Counted from the stretch's first letter, positions 50,473 through 64,000 are shown. The stretch is DNA of 64,000 nucleotides from Glandiceps talaboti (GCF_964340395.1 NC_135565.1:6146142-6210141); one strand, 5' to 3'. Notes: a model not told the origin generated them from the letters alone. Numbers and translations: made by a program.

Positions 50473-50507
50473 CTCAGACCACTGAAAATATTCATTAGTG
50501 GTCTGAG
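50473..50507. repeat. CTCAGACCACT palindrome, copy 3
   Basis: Perfect 11-base arms around 13 bases. It follows a 'tgtgttccttgtctgtg' block shared with 49232-49248. Confidence 0.7.
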
Positions 50508-50638
50508 TCTAAATTGGAACACATCTCCGTTTATAGTGCTAGTTGTGTGTATTCACTAAGCCGTTTCAATATAATAATCATATGGACGTTTTATTTTCAA
50601 CATCACGCAAACCATTGGCCTCTTTTCATGGTAGCGAT

Positions 50639-50794
50639 TAGTCTATCTGCTAGACCTCGGATGTTCTTCCGATACAATACGACACACGACCGAACATCGC
50701 TATCAAGGATGGAACATCCAAGGCAAGTCCTCACTGCGAACTTCGTTCGCTTATAGTATCGAAAGAAAGCACGAACATCTAGCAGCAAGACTAG
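50639..50794. mobile_element. Small foldback element, family B copy 1
   Basis: TAGTCT..CTGCTAGA..ATGTTC at the left is mirrored by 'gaacatctagcagcaagacta' at the right. The centre holds 'atacaatacgac' and 'actgcgaacttcgttcgc'. The relative is at 51245-51358. Confidence 0.65.
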
Positions 50795-51244
50795 GTAGCG
50801 ATTTAACAGACGCCAACAAAATCGAATTTTAGACTCTAATATTACTCTTCGCACGTACAGAGTACTTTTTATAGGATAATATCATAAAAAGTGAATCAGA
50901 GCAAGCATCTAACCTAGAGTCTAAAATTAGATTTTATCCGATAATGGATATTTGTGTAATGTCGCGTCTTCATGGGGTCAGGTGTAAAAAAGACGGGTCA
51001 AAGTTTGGAAATGTGCACTCAGAGAACTGCGACACAACTGCTGACAGAGAGTTCTCAAATCATATTTCAGAGCTAAGGTAGCTATTGTCCCGCGTGTTCA
51101 TTATAAAGCAGCCAAGTTCGCGTCACAATTTGTAAAATAACGCTACGACATTATACTAAACAATAAAGAATAAATAAGCCTTTGAAGTTTCTGTGCTCCT
51201 ACTATAAATACTTGCTATGAATCTGGCCACAGCTACTCATGTCC

Positions 51245-51358
51245 TAGTCTAGCTGCTAGACCTCAGGTGTTATTCCGAATTTACAATACGACAAGGATGG
51301 GCGTTCGCCATCACAGCGAACTTCATCGGGAGAAAGCCTGAACGTCTAGCAGCAAGAC
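51245..51358. mobile_element. Small foldback element, family B copy 2
   Basis: TAGTCTAGCTGCTAGACCTC at the left and 'aacgtctagcagcaagac' at the right are inverted. The middle shares 'acaatacgacaaggatgg' and 'cacagcgaacttc' with copy 1, with about 40 bases missing. Confidence 0.65.
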
Positions 51359-53751
51359 ACCTTTCTATAGTGGTCTGAGTGCACCATGCATACAATGAAA
51401 AGATGGAAAAGAAGATTATGCAAATACCCGACACTTCTTTATTTCTGTTGATATAGATGATGAGGCCAATTAACACATTTCTACCAGCTTAGCATATTAA
51501 CTAACCTCGGATTTTCGAGGTTGGGAAGTTCTCAATTGGTCATACTTTAGCATCGGAGAGAATTGTAATGCATATTCAACTCTGCTGTGAGTGAAATTGT
51601 AATAATTTTTTTTAAAGATTTTATCAAATGGTCGCTAGCAAAATATCAGGTGTGGTAGTGGAACAAGTGAAAACCAAATCCCTTTATGACTAGATTGTAA
51701 GCTAACAGCTGTGGTGTAGAATATATAGATATATTTGCAGTTGTGTCAAGGGGATATTTTTATACAAGTTACAACAATGAAGAATACAAAAATCAGGATA
51801 TAATTGTAACAATTTGTAATAGAATGTATCTAAGTATAATCATGATACCAGCTTAAAAAACCATGCTGTCCTTTTTGTCATACTGATACCATAAAAGGAT
51901 TACCTCTCCTCTGAGGTCAGGGTTATTGTACATGTACATTGACATTATTCAATGAGACTGAATTGACACCCAGTTGATGTGTATACACGTATTAACAGTG
52001 TTCCATTCATATACACAATACAACATGGTAGAAACAAGATCTATTGAATTCAGAACTGTACTAAGATAATATGTATGCTGAAATTGATGGAAACACAAAA
52101 CGAGAGCTACATGTACATGTACATGTAGATGGTGTCAACAAAACTCGACGCAAAGGGTTTCCAATTAAGTTCTTACAAGCATTCAAACTGTTAACAGAAT
52201 TTGATGTTACCACTGCAGGTTTAAAATCTACAAATGCACATGTACTTGCAATACTAGTATTTATACATTGTAAATGTATATGTAGCATCACTTGTGTTAA
52301 TACTGAGTAAAGCAGAAACAAGATCAGTAGGAGTTATAGGATAAGATGGTGGGTTGGTACTGATAGTATCATGTGGCTCCAAGTGGTGAGTGATGGATGA
52401 AGCCAAATCACAGGTCTTACTATAGATGGACTACTGACATGTAAACTCTGACAGTGTACATGTACCTACCCTGGTTCTTTCTACATCTACCATTTATCTT
52501 AATTTAGATTATTGATAGATTAATTATCTAGGTAGATTAACTTAATTGTTTGCATGTATATTGCAACATGTATCAAATTGATGTCAAATGTAGAATTAGA
52601 GCGCATGTATATCTTGATTTCAAACACTGACAATCAAGGTCTTGATTTACTTTTAGATACAAAAACATGTAGACACAGACTAAAAACTGTTGTTTCAAAA
52701 TAAACTATGCATAGTAGGGAGGCTGTTCTGGTGACCTCCATCTTGCTGTGTACATATTGGGGGGGATTTGCAGTGTTTACACTATCTTGACCATGACTTG
52801 ACACAACAGAGGCACAGCTATCCAACACAACATCTGTGCAGGACAACTTTATCATTGAAAGACAATTTTATGATTTCAAGGCATTCAACCAATTCCCAAA
52901 TACTAATTTCTGTGCATTAGTTAATAGCTTGTTGTATATATTGATCATGTATGTACACTGTGTATACAGAAGATATTTTAGCCATGGCAATTTTTTTGTG
53001 TTTTTCATTCTCGGTGAAATAAGTGGAAACTTTCTCTTTTTCAGTTTTCAGTATACATTGTACATTTATATGATAGTGTGAGGTACGTGTTGTTCTAATA
53101 CCAAAACCATATGTTATCATTCAAAGGCTTTACATATGACATTTTGTGACAGGTTCACTGACCTTACTCAGTTGTGGTATCAGCTGTACACACACCAGGA
53201 CACGCACATACAAGTGTTTAGACACTAGGCTATTACTTCTGGTAATTGAGATTTTTTGGACAATTAACAATCGTTCTGATAATATTATACATTTTCAAGG
53301 ATTTTACAGTACATAAAAAGTAATATTTTGACTTTGTGAGTAGTTGCAATTTCACTAAATATAAGAAATAGTTTGTATTGTTTTAAGGTAATTATTTTCT
53401 AGTATTATTTTAAACCCAAATCATAGGTTGATATCCACTACTCTAAATTTACCTGGAGAGATTTTTTACCTTTCTCAAGTAAATATCAAGGTCAAAACTT
53501 GGTGAAAATTGTGGAATTTTGAATTTCGAAGAGTAAATCCTTGAAGAAGTTATTTCTGGAAATTCCTGGAATATGACATTTTTACGTAGTCTGGTATAGT
53601 GGTAGTCTGTATGCCACAAAATCCTGATAAATGACATTTTGAATATACCATATTATACATGTGTATGTAGTTTAGTCAAAAAATCTTGGAAAATGACATT
53701 TTTAAAGACATCTGTACTGTAGCTACAAAATCCTGGTAAATGACATTTTTA

Positions 53752-54862
53752 GTCCCCGCGGACGAAGTCCGGAACGGGGACTTATGGATTGGGTTCCGTC
53801 TGTCCGTCCGTGCGTCCGTGCGTCCGTGCGTCCGTCCGTCCGTCCGTCCGTCCGCAGCCGTTTCTTGGAGATGCCTGTACCGATTTTTTTCAAACTTGGT
53901 ACAGGGGCAACATGCTATGGCATACATATGCACGTCAATTTGTTTTATGATACGATCCAATATGGCCACCTAGCAGCCATTTTGTTTGCGAATTTTCCCT
54001 GTCTAAAGCCATAACTCAGACATGCTCACACAGATCTCATTCAGAGTTGGTATTAGGACAGTGTTCTATGGCATATATGTGCATATTCATTGTTGTCATG
54101 ATACGATCCAATATGGCCGCCTGGCAGCCATTTTGTTTGTGAATTTTCATGTCCAAAGCCATAACTTAGACATGCTTGAACATATCTCATTTAAAGTTGG
54201 TATTAGGACAGTGTTCTATGACATACATGTGCATATCCATTTTCATTGTGATACAATCCAATATGGCTGCCTGGCAGCCATTTTGTTTGCAAATTTTCCA
54301 TGTCCAAAGCCATAACTCAGACATGCTTGAACAGATCTCATTCAAAGTTGGTATTAGGACAGTGTTCTATGACATACATGTGCATATCCATTTTCATTGT
54401 GATACGATCCAATATGGCTGCCTGGCAGCCATTTTGTTTGCAAATTTTCCATGTCCAAAGCCATAACTCAGACATGCTTGAACAGATCTCATTCGAAGTT
54501 GGTATTAGGACAGTGTTCTATGACATACATGTGCATATCCATTTTCGTCATGATACGATCCAATATGGCTGCCTGGCAGCCATTTTGTTTGTGAATTTTC
54601 CATGTCCAAAGCCATAACTCAGACATGCTTGAACAGATCTCATTCAGAGTTGGTATTAGGACAGTGTTCTATGACATACATTTGCATATCCATTTTCATA
54701 TTGATATGATCCCCCATACCCGAACAATCCTTTCTTGTTGTAGGCATGTTCCATGTCCGACAAGCAGACACAACATATCTAAGTCTGTTTGATTTAGGTT
54801 CACAAGTGTTGTTGCGTGATCAGAGTAGTGCTAATTCCTTAAAACCCAATCATAGCGGGGAC
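53752..54862. mobile_element. TA-flanked DNA element with internal 150-base tandem repeats
   Basis: The terminal GTCCCCGC is inverted at both ends, and each end is flanked by TA (53750-53751 and 54863-54864), as for Tc1/mariner-type insertions. A (CCGT)n tract lies at about 53800-53855. About six units of 150-152 bases follow (53860-54714), each with 'gttggtattaggacagtgtt' and 'gatacgatccaatatggc'. Every unit holds the near-palindrome ATGGC(T/C)GCCTGGCAGCCAT. Open frames of about 100 aa arise because 150 is divisible by three; indels break them, so I do not call a gene. Confidence 0.75.
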
Positions 54863-55253
54863 TATGTCATTCTCAATGGCTTGTTGAATATAATTTAACC
54901 ACAAAATGCTATAAATTCCACTTTTTCTGACCTAGAGATTCTGTAATGGCCTGTCAAATGACAATTTGTAAATAAACTTAAACACTGAAATATCTCTGGT
55001 AAAATAACTTGGTTGACCACACAGTTCTAAATATAACCATCAAATTGTAAATGTTAAGTGCTCTGGTGTTAAATGATTGAATGTATCATTGTCAATCCAA
55101 TTTGACAAATAAATTGTCTGTTACTATAAATAAAAGTGCTTTGTAAACAATATGCTGGCCTAGCCTACCCAGTGATCAGATCACAGATGTGTAAATGTCA
55201 ACGCATACTAGACATTCTACACTACGATAAAAACTCAAAACACATTAATAATG

Positions 55254-55585
55254 AAAAAAATTAAAAAAATAAAATAAAAAATGAATTGTTTCAGGTCAGC
55301 ATCACTTAAATACCTCACATCAGTCTTTTTTTCGTGTTTGTCCAACCCATGCAGGCTGCAGATTCAGGAGAAACACAAAAATAACCCTCCCTACTTCAGT
55401 GAAGACAATTGCAGAGCCAATCATGAACAAGCAAATGACATCTGCCCCGCATACTAGCTTGCTCTAAAGCACTAAATAAAAAGAACAGTAACTTCCAACG
55501 AGAGTAAACTAAACAAAAAAATTATGCCATCACACCACAGAATGTCCTGTCCAGCAGAAACTATTCTAATTTTGCCTAATGTTGT
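55254..55585 (+). repeat. Dispersed repeat family 3, copy 2
   Basis: It matches 35729-36115 ('aacccatgcaggctgcagat', 'ttgcagagccaatcatgaac', 'gcaaatgacatctgcccc'). Confidence 0.7.
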
Positions 55586-56310
55586 CATTTACCAGAAAAC
55601 TGTTAGGCGAACACCAATTTCTCCAAATATTTTTTCTAAATTTTTTAGCGTGTCACTAGAAATTGTTGCACATCTGTGATACATCAGTTTGGCTTAGATG
55701 GCGTACTGATGACTACATGTACAGCACAGAAATCACACATACATGGAATGACATGAAATGACCTGTGTACACAGAGTATGAAATCCAGATGAACAAAAAA
55801 TACACATCAGTCAAAAATGAGACTAGAAATTTTTCAGTGTATATTTCACGTTACCTGAACATTTATAAATAATCTACCTCTAGACTGTCGTTTATTAATT
55901 AACTATATCAAATATCAATAATTGTCCTACAAACATTAATTTATATTAGAAATTATCCCCAATGCCTACTTTGTAATATTTACTAAACTGACAAAAGTCG
56001 CATTGCTGTAAAGATTTATGTTTATATCATTAACCTTTAACCATTGCATAATAAATTTTGTTACAAATATTTAGTCTTGTTATATTCCTCAATATTTTTT
56101 TTTTCATTCAGCCAAGGACAAAATGAGTAGCCTAAATGTGATGATTTATATCATACATGTATATGGCATTCAAAGATTACTAAAGCTGAAAGATGGTAGA
56201 ACACTTTTGAAACACAGCCCTAAGCAGATTAATTTAAAGTGGCAAGGACAGTGTTAGCACTAAGCTTTAATATTTATACAAATACAGAAGTCTACATGTA
56301 TGTAGATATA

Positions 56311-56315
56311 CACAT

Positions 56316-56353
<38 letters not shown>

Positions 56354-56535
56354 ACACACACAGACACATACACTGACACACACATACAACACCCCCCCCC
56401 CCCCCACCACACACACACACACATACACACACACATGGACACAGGTACATAATACATAATGTACTCATACACATGTACATACATGTACACACAAACACAG
56501 TGACACAAATGCATGTACACACATACATGTACATG

Positions 56536-56583
<48 letters not shown>
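56311..56583. repeat. Compound (AC)n microsatellite with a poly-C run
   Basis: (AC)n blocks at 56316-56360 and 56546-56582, 14 C in a row at about 56392, and TACATG-rich spacers. Confidence 0.92.
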
Positions 56584-56589
<6 letters not shown>

Positions 56590-58064
56590 TGTACATGTAC
56601 GTGTATACACACAGATGTAAAGTTGTATCAGTGTATACTGCATACCCATACAATTGCCTAGACCAGTACATTTGTATTTTTAATATAGATGTATCATCTG
56701 TTGTCATGGATGACTCACACTGACTCATTGTAACACCGATATATCTATTCACTCATGTCTTGTCATTGATAGCTTTAAATAAACATCAGTCACAGATAAA
56801 AATGGTAGTATCTATATTACTACAGTATTATTATATACAAATGTAGTATACGTGTAACTCACACATTGTGTTTTAATGTGTAGGATTTGTCTTGGGTTAA
56901 GAGTCTATTGTTTCAAATTCCATATAAGAATTATCCACTTGATTTACAATTACATGTACATTATCAGGGGCAGACCCAAACTAGCTGTAAGCTATTACCT
57001 GACTCCCTTATTTGGAGTAAATAAACCGGTTATATTAATAAATTCTGTTGAATTGTCAATCTCATATTAGAGATAAAATGTAGGTGTGAAAAACAGTTTT
57101 CTGGCAGAGCTGGAGAAATATTGGTCCAGAATAAAATGAATAATCTTGTTGAATCCTGTTGGCTCTATCGATATGATGGTACTAATTGAACTTAATATAC
57201 TACAGGATTCAAATATCAGGGTTAAAATCCACCTCTTAAACCCATGCAGAGCTTGAAATTAAATGTAGTCCCATGTCCACTGACTACCAATTCTTGTCAT
57301 GGAGCTACCATAATTTGCAGCTGGTAGCCCACTCAGGCTACCACAGATTATGCAATGATTTAAAGGATGGAAGATTTATGGACATGAAAGTATTTTAATA
57401 ACAGATATATTTCCAAATTGCAATAGAGGAACTCTGTTTTCAGTTCAGGAATATGGGATTACAGGTCACAATCCTTGGGCTACCAATTTCTGAAACTGGT
57501 AGCCTACTAGGACTACCAAAGAAAAAAAAGTTGAGAAAGATACAAATAACAAAGGGCCACCCTTACATTTTTACATCAGCAGCATGAAACAACATATTGT
57601 CATGTATTTCATGTTGTGTACAGGTATACATTGTACACTGTCTTGGTTCTATGTCGGCGATTGTGCAGAAGTCTTTGATTACACCTCTAGGGTTGGACTA
57701 TGGTATAACTGACAACAAAAAAATACCTGTGTGCTGAAATACAGTAGTTCATAACAATTAACAATAGAAAAAACACCATCAGTAGTCCAGTCATGTCTAA
57801 TTACGTCATGTGTTTACATTTGAAGTGGTACAGTATTGCTAAATGTCAGGGAGTCCACCCTTTTCTCTCTCTCTTTCTCTCACACACAACTCACTGCACA
57901 TATGGTTAACAAAGAATAGATCCACTCATTAAAGTCATGTCAGAACAGATGACTTCATTTATTTGTTGACATATTCAGCAACCATTGTGTGGTTTTTAAA
58001 CTGCAGGATATGAATTAGGACTTAGATCTTGTGGTTGGACATGTGGTAATGTAAATACTGTGGT

Positions 58065-58444
58065 TAGTCTTGGTTACCCAGTCTCCCGCCGCTGGGGGCT
58101 CTGCCTACGAGACCACCCCAAACAAGAGTCTGGGGAAAATGACATTTCAACTCACCCGCGCAGGAAGTAGCCTCTGAAGCAGTGCATCATGGGGAGTACT
58201 TCACATCCAACATTGCAGGCTGAATGATTGGGGTACCTTCACTACAGATTATCACTTCTCAAGCAAATGATAACAAACAGGCCTCGTAAGCCCATTTTTT
58301 ATGCTTGGAAGAAATGTACTGTGTGACTTCCATGTTGCTGGGTAGTTGAAACATACATTGTAGTTTCCCCTGACTCTCATTTGGGGTGGACTTGTAAGTT
58401 GGAGGCAGAGCCCCCAGCTGAGAGAGGCTGGGTAACCAAGACTA
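58065..58444. mobile_element. MITE with inverted ends of about 75 bases
   Basis: TAGTCTTGGTTACCCAG starts both ends (the right one on the other strand), followed by mirrored 'gctgggggctctgcct' and 'ccaccccaaa..agagtc.gggg'. TGGT on both sides (58061-58064 and 58445-58448) may be the target duplication. It is about 380 bases long with no coding sequence. Confidence 0.8.
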
Positions 58445-58631
58445 TGGTATACTAATTCTATGTAGAACTACATTGTATGGTATACATTGTAGGTACATTT
58501 TAGATCTGGTACATGTGTAACTTGTACATGAAATACTTCACTTGATTGTTGACCTTTTTGTAGCCTGATATTAGCACCACTATACAATGTAGCATTGTTG
58601 TGACCGTACATGTAGAATGACCACAGTATAC

Positions 58632-58735
<104 letters not shown>

Positions 58736-60161
58736 TTATCATATTGTTACAAACAGTGAGTGATGGGTTAGCAGTATGGGAATAATATATATCATGTATA
58801 CTAATTATGTGACCACATTCCATGAAGCAACAAAATGTACATGTACTGGAGATGTATTCCTAAATAAAGTTTTGAAATAACCCAAATCAATTTCAACATT
58901 ACTGGCTTTGGAACTCATTCAATAAATGGTGTCGAATCTTACTGAAAAGTTAGTGCACTAATAATAATTTGTTACAAACATTAATTGATGCGTAAGTAAT
59001 GGGTGAATATTGATATCATGGATTTGAATACAAGTGCATTCCACAATTTATACATATAGTAGTATGTACTCTCCAATCAAGTATGCAAGTATGTGCAACA
59101 AGTGTTGAGTTAAACTCCATAAATTGCAACATTATACTATAGGCTGGGTTTTTCATTGTTTCTTTTAAACAGTAAGTGATGTGACAACAATGCAAGGATA
59201 TTACTTTGGGGTAGGAGTGGGGGGGGGGGGGGGAGAGGGGGGTTCTGGTATGATTACATGTACATTCCACAATGCTCAGATATATGTGGTACCCAATCAA
59301 GTGTTCAGTTAATTAACTTTTATGAATTGCAACATTATGCAGGCTTCACAGCACATTCAGTTCATGGGTTCTTAGTTACATGTTACATGTACACATTCTT
59401 TTTTTTCCAATGTTCATTTTGGACCTGGGGTGGGGGTGGGGGTTGGGTGGGGGTGGGGGTATTTGATTCTATTTTGAGTACTTTCCAGTATCCTTAGTGT
59501 ACAATGTACATGTATGTGGTATCAAATCAAGTGATCAAATACAAGTAACCCAGATACATGTAAATTGCAAATTGTAACTTTTGAACACATTCCGTTTGTT
59601 CGTGCATGAAAGGTTTTCACTCAGATGTAAGAGGTGAGAAATCATCGTACTAGAAAATTACATGTTTATCAACCTCACCGTCATAACTGAATTGTATACA
59701 TGGTAGTTTATAGTACATGTACATTGACTGGAAGGCATATAATGATATGCATGCCTGTCTACTTTCATTGTTCACACCTGGTGACCTTTACACAGGAAAT
59801 CCCTGTCTTGAAATGGGGACACACACATGTACTATGTACTTATGTAGCCTTAATGTTTCTGTTCATAGATACATGTATGATGTAGTAGTGGTAAATGTAT
59901 GAAGAATCAAAGAATGGGGTGATAATGATAATATTCAGTGGCATGTTTGTATGATAATTGATGTGTACAAAGCATGTAGTGCAATGTATTCCTTGTCTCA
60001 TGAACTTACATACCTGTACTGTAGGCTACATGTATTTATAAGGTGTTATACTCAATATATACACATATACGTTGTAAACCGAGTTACTTGTATATTGTAA
60101 TGAAACCATTGTAATACTGTAGTACATTGAAGGGTGCAAGCTTTGATTTGAACACTGTCAA

Positions 60162-60240
60162 AATGTATGCATGCATGCATGCATGAATGAATGAATGAAT
60201 GAATGAATGAATGAATGAATGAATGAATGAATGAATGAAG
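60162..60240. repeat. (ATGC)n/(ATGA)n microsatellite inside a longer duplication
   Basis: (ATGC) runs into (AATG)n. The flanks 'catttgaacacagtcaaaat' (after) and 'gatttgaacactgtcaaaat' (before) are near copies, so a segment with 'gtatgcat' was duplicated around it. Confidence 0.9.
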
Positions 60241-61100
60241 GGTTCAACCTTTCATTTGAACACAGTCAAAATGTATGCATTAATGAATCCATCAATTCAA
60301 TCTTCTTACATGTAGGTATATAGATGTAGACTGTTATAGGGTTAATTTGTACTAAAGAGTACCCTGTGAAATATGTGTACATATGTATTCGTGAAATACT
60401 CAGTCTGTCCAGTAGATGGATGTACAATGTACATCTGTATACATAATGTTTAAAGTAGTCTGGATAGAATGTCAATGTTAATGACTAGGAGGAGTAAAAA
60501 CAGCTGTTATAACTTATACCCACTGACTGTCTAAGTAGTAATATAGTACATGTACATTATCAACCAACTCAGGTCAAGTTTATCATTTACAATGTACATG
60601 TGTTGTTGTCAATGTTCTAGTGACATTGTATTGGTAACAGATGTCACAGTTGAAGTAATGCACTTAGGCACAATATTTACATATACATGTACACTGACCT
60701 TGGTAAAACAATTTGTAATTAGTTTTACCAACAAAATGTACATGCCAAATATAAATATTAAGGATTTTCACACTTTTTTTTTTCAGCAAAACTCGTGCAT
60801 TTTACCTGTAGGAATCTAATAAAATACTGTATATTTTACATACATTACACTTACATTGTACTACTACCTGTGGCAAATACATCAGTCTCTAAACGATCAT
60901 AGAGAAATAAAAGTGGAAATGTCATCACTTACTTCAACTTGTCCCTTGTTAAAAAAATTCTCAAAAGACTGAGAACTTCAAGAAGTAGATGATATGTTTA
61001 GAAAAATTAGTTTTAATAAATTTATTCCTGTTTCTTTTTGTGAGATCAATGTAAGCATACAATCCTATCGAACTGTCAATGAAGATGTATGTATATTTAA

Positions 61101-61240
61101 ACAATAATGTATGCCCTCCCAGCCCATAATGGACGAAAGCAAACTTTGAACGACATAATGGGCGAGGCGACAGCCGAGCCCATTATGGAGTGCAAAGTTT
61201 GCTTGAGTCCATTATGGACTGGGAGGGCGTACATTATTGT
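61101..61240. mobile_element. Long hairpin, 63-65 base arms
   Basis: 'acaataatgtatgccctccc' at 61101 pairs with 'gggagggcgtacattattgt' ending at 61240. Inner blocks ('cccataatgg', 'gcaaactttg', 'cataatgggc') also pair, with few mismatches and a centre of about 12 bases. It is probably a foldback element, and it abuts the next element. Confidence 0.75.
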
Positions 61241-61637
61241 TATTATTTTATAGTTTTGCCAATTCCAGTGAATTTGTAGACCGAGAAACGCAAAACAACG
61301 TATAATATACACAGAGCTGAACATCGTCTGCCATGTTCGGCCCGGAAGCTGAATACTAATCATAGCGACACACGTACGTACACATACACACACATATACA
61401 CTTCAATGAACTGCTGTGAACACAAATTTGTTTCATGAATGCATTGTATTTTTAAACAGTGGAAATGACAATCATAAGTAACAACATACATTTCGAAAAA
61501 ATACCTTACGGACATAAGCTTGTATTGTTATGCTCGTTCCGGGGCCGCGATGCCCAATAACGGAGTACATTATCAGTAATAATGTACAGCGATGACGTCA
61601 CAAAATTCACTGGAATTGGTAATGCTATAATATAATA
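61241..61637. mobile_element. MITE with CCAATTCCAGTGAATTT inverted ends
   Basis: TATTAT.TTATAG...CCAATTCCAGTGAATTT at 61241 is inverted at 61601-61637. The inside is GC-richer than the surroundings and includes an inner palindrome (GTACATTAT..ATAATGTAC, about 61564-61590). No coding sequence. Confidence 0.7.
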
Positions 61638-61944
61638 CATATTAATTTATGCAGGTATACATATTTAGTCAACTTCTGCTTTGTAACCAGTGACAAAGTT
61701 CATCTGAAAATGCATCCACGTGACACATATGTAAGTTTAAGAACTATACATTGTAAATAAAAAGATTATTATCAATTGTTATTTGGTATCTCTGAACAAA
61801 TTATTTCATCTGAAAAAACTGTTCAGCATACATGATACAACATATACAAGTTAATATTTGCAGAACTGATCTGTTACAGATAGTACAGTGTGACATTGTC
61901 ATTTCATGTACAGGAATAGTTTCACTACTGTTTTTCAACTCTGG

Positions 61945-62170
61945 TAATATAATAAACCTACATGTACCTACATTTTTGTTACCAGAAAATTTTACGATTT
62001 TACAGTCTACAGTTAGTTTTACTAATTACCAGATTGGTATATTGTGTTCATGTATTAGAAGACATTTTAGTCACTACTTATTTTTACTGATCACCAGACT
62101 GATACATTGTGTTCATATATAAGACATTTTAGTCACTACTTATTCTAAGTTTTTCAATGTTTTGGTTTCC
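61945..62170 (+). repeat. Dispersed repeat family 4, copy 3, with a partial tandem duplication
   Basis: 'ctaattaccagattggtata' and 'acattttagtcactacttat' match 43370-43560. The second half is repeated once (about 62 bases). Confidence 0.7.
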
Positions 62171-62877
62171 AACAAAATAACCCAAAAATAAGTCTTTAGA
62201 CTGAAATTTTCATGTTCATAGTATGAGACAGAGACCCTAGGCAGGAACCCTGATATACATGTATATTTGAAGGCCTTAGGCAGAATTTATGTTGTTACCG
62301 CCACATATATATGTTTATGTTGATAATGCTATATAGGTAATGATGACTGGTGTCTTATCTAATAGACTTTACTTGTTTAGTTAAATATTGTATATTAGGG
62401 CACTCAGAGATTGTCATTGAATGTCAGCAATGTTAATACTTAGATCTATGAATTCCATGGATGGCTGACAGTGACTATGTTTATTATCTGTAGTGCATTG
62501 GTAAATACGATAGTAATTCCACTGATTGGAAAAGTTGTATGCCATAATACATTTCATGCTTATGGTAATGTGAAATAAAAATGCTGTTATTTCTCCTGTG
62601 AATCAAGAAAAACATAATTTGGCAGCATTTCAGAAAGGAATTTTGTGTTGTTATGTGACTGATATAAGAATTGTCCCAAGTTTGACACAACTACATGCAT
62701 TGCCATACATGTACATTGTATACATGTAGTCCCCTGACACATCCATGGTTTGACCAGCCACCCTAGATAATATGACAGCGCCCTCTAGAGTTGTAGAACA
62801 GAAATGTCTAATTTGACCCAATTATTGACATGATGTCCACCTTTTTTGAACATATGACACTAATATAAACATTTATT

Positions 62878-62879
<2 letters not shown>

Positions 62880-62920
<41 letters not shown>
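62880..62920. repeat. (AC)n microsatellite
   Basis: About 20 dinucleotide copies. Confidence 0.95.
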
Positions 62921-62921
<1 letters not shown>

Positions 62922-64000
62922 TACTACACAGTCCTTACACTGTTACAGATATCAGTGCGAACACTACATTTACATCCAAGTATTTAGTAATTAGGTCTAG
63001 TATCTAGAGAGAATGCAAGATGAACTGTATTGATTTCATGGCTACTATGCACTTTACATAATTGGATGATAAGTGGACAATGACAGTGCAAACTGTGTTT
63101 TATCATTTTAATATGATGTTATATACCTACTGTGTTGATACACTTTTTAACAGGACAAAATTATTAAAACAACACTTTGTTACCTTGTGCTAATAGTTTG
63201 CTTTAGTTTATGAACTTTTGATGACACAATTATCACTCGATAAATAACATAGTGTGCAATATGAGGCTCATTGGTAATTTATCCCAAGTCTTACTTGTAT
63301 GATGGAATTAGATAGTGTTTCTTTTGGAGTTTGATGAGACTCGCCATGGGTTCTGCTTGTAGATTTAAAAAAAATGTATATTGTATACTCGGAAGGTAAA
63401 ATTTGCATATATATACCTACAATATGTATGCTGTGAAAATAACGACTGTGTGGGAGTGGACAAAAATGAAAACCTCAACTTGCAAAATGATCAATTTGTA
63501 ACATACAGTGTGAATGTATACTAGTATGTTACATGTACATGTATATTTTGTATAGTGTTCTGGTGAATGCTTTCTGTCTTGGCTGTACATCAAAGTGTTG
63601 ATTGACATTGGACAGTGCATGATGCAGTATGTACATGTATATCACATTGTCTGTAAATGACCTACAAAACATCTTCAGGGTCAAACACATACTTGGCACA
63701 TTCTGATCCATTTAACCGTTAGTAATTATCTCAACAGATGTACAGTAATAAAAGTGTCGTGACAGTGTAAGAGATGCTATCAATCTATACACCTACACAC
63801 ACAATATAACATGCGGGTTATAATATATGTGAGTAGGTTGCCTATAGGCTTGTAGTGTGGTTACTGAAAAAGATAAAGGTGAAAAATTTCAGAACTAAGA
63901 AAAAAAGCAGAAAAATGAGAATTGAAAAATGCACATTTTGTACTAATCTTTATTGATGATGACCAAAAGTGGTCAGTTGTAACTACTGAATTTGCTATTC

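Noticed and set aside
54022-54617. Overlapping frames of about 100 residues in the TA-flanked element
   Set aside because: They are explained by 150-base units (divisible by three) and end wherever a unit has 151 or 152 bases.

Overview
This is eukaryotic, animal DNA. The genes are split by GT-AG introns in consistent phases. There is a paired-class homeobox gene, and the start of a SET-binding-factor (MTMR5/13) gene. The background is AT-rich and full of microsatellites, minisatellites, MITEs and LINE, SINE and Penelope-like relics. This fits a marine invertebrate such as an amphioxus, a hemichordate or a lophotrochozoan; the sequence alone does not let me choose. Most long open frames are low-complexity translations of simple repeats and are not genes.

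Layout. (1) 233-2493, + strand: a three-exon SAM-dependent methyltransferase of the JHAMT-like type. Its first intron is almost entirely microsatellite. (2) 2.5-7.5 kb: no gene seen, several dispersed repeats. (3) 7784-14747, + strand: a complete four-exon paired-class homeobox gene (307 aa). It has an octapeptide-like motif, a homeodomain split at position 46/47 and an OAR-like C-terminus. Its introns hold a tRNA-type SINE, a MITE, a decayed Penelope-like element with a hammerhead-like relic, and large microsatellites. (4) 14.8-18.5 kb: repeats. (5) 18599-18653, + strand: the first coding exon of an SBF1/SBF2 homologue, with a YY1-type promoter motif and three tiny upstream ORFs. (6) 18654-64000: apparently one intron of more than 45 kb, in which I recognise no further exon. 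It holds many minisatellites, two with trimeric higher-order structure, at least six foldback or long-TIR elements, a LINE 3' end, a TA-flanked element with palindromic internal repeats, and a non-autonomous hAT-like element with a Mutator-like foldback inserted in it.

The three genes are unrelated in function and all point the same way. The best candidates for something new are the nested transposon at 45445-46665, the unassigned homeobox gene, the trimeric minisatellites and the palindrome array at 53.8-54.9 kb. All gene models come from reading splice signals, phase and protein motifs by eye; no search or alignment was run.
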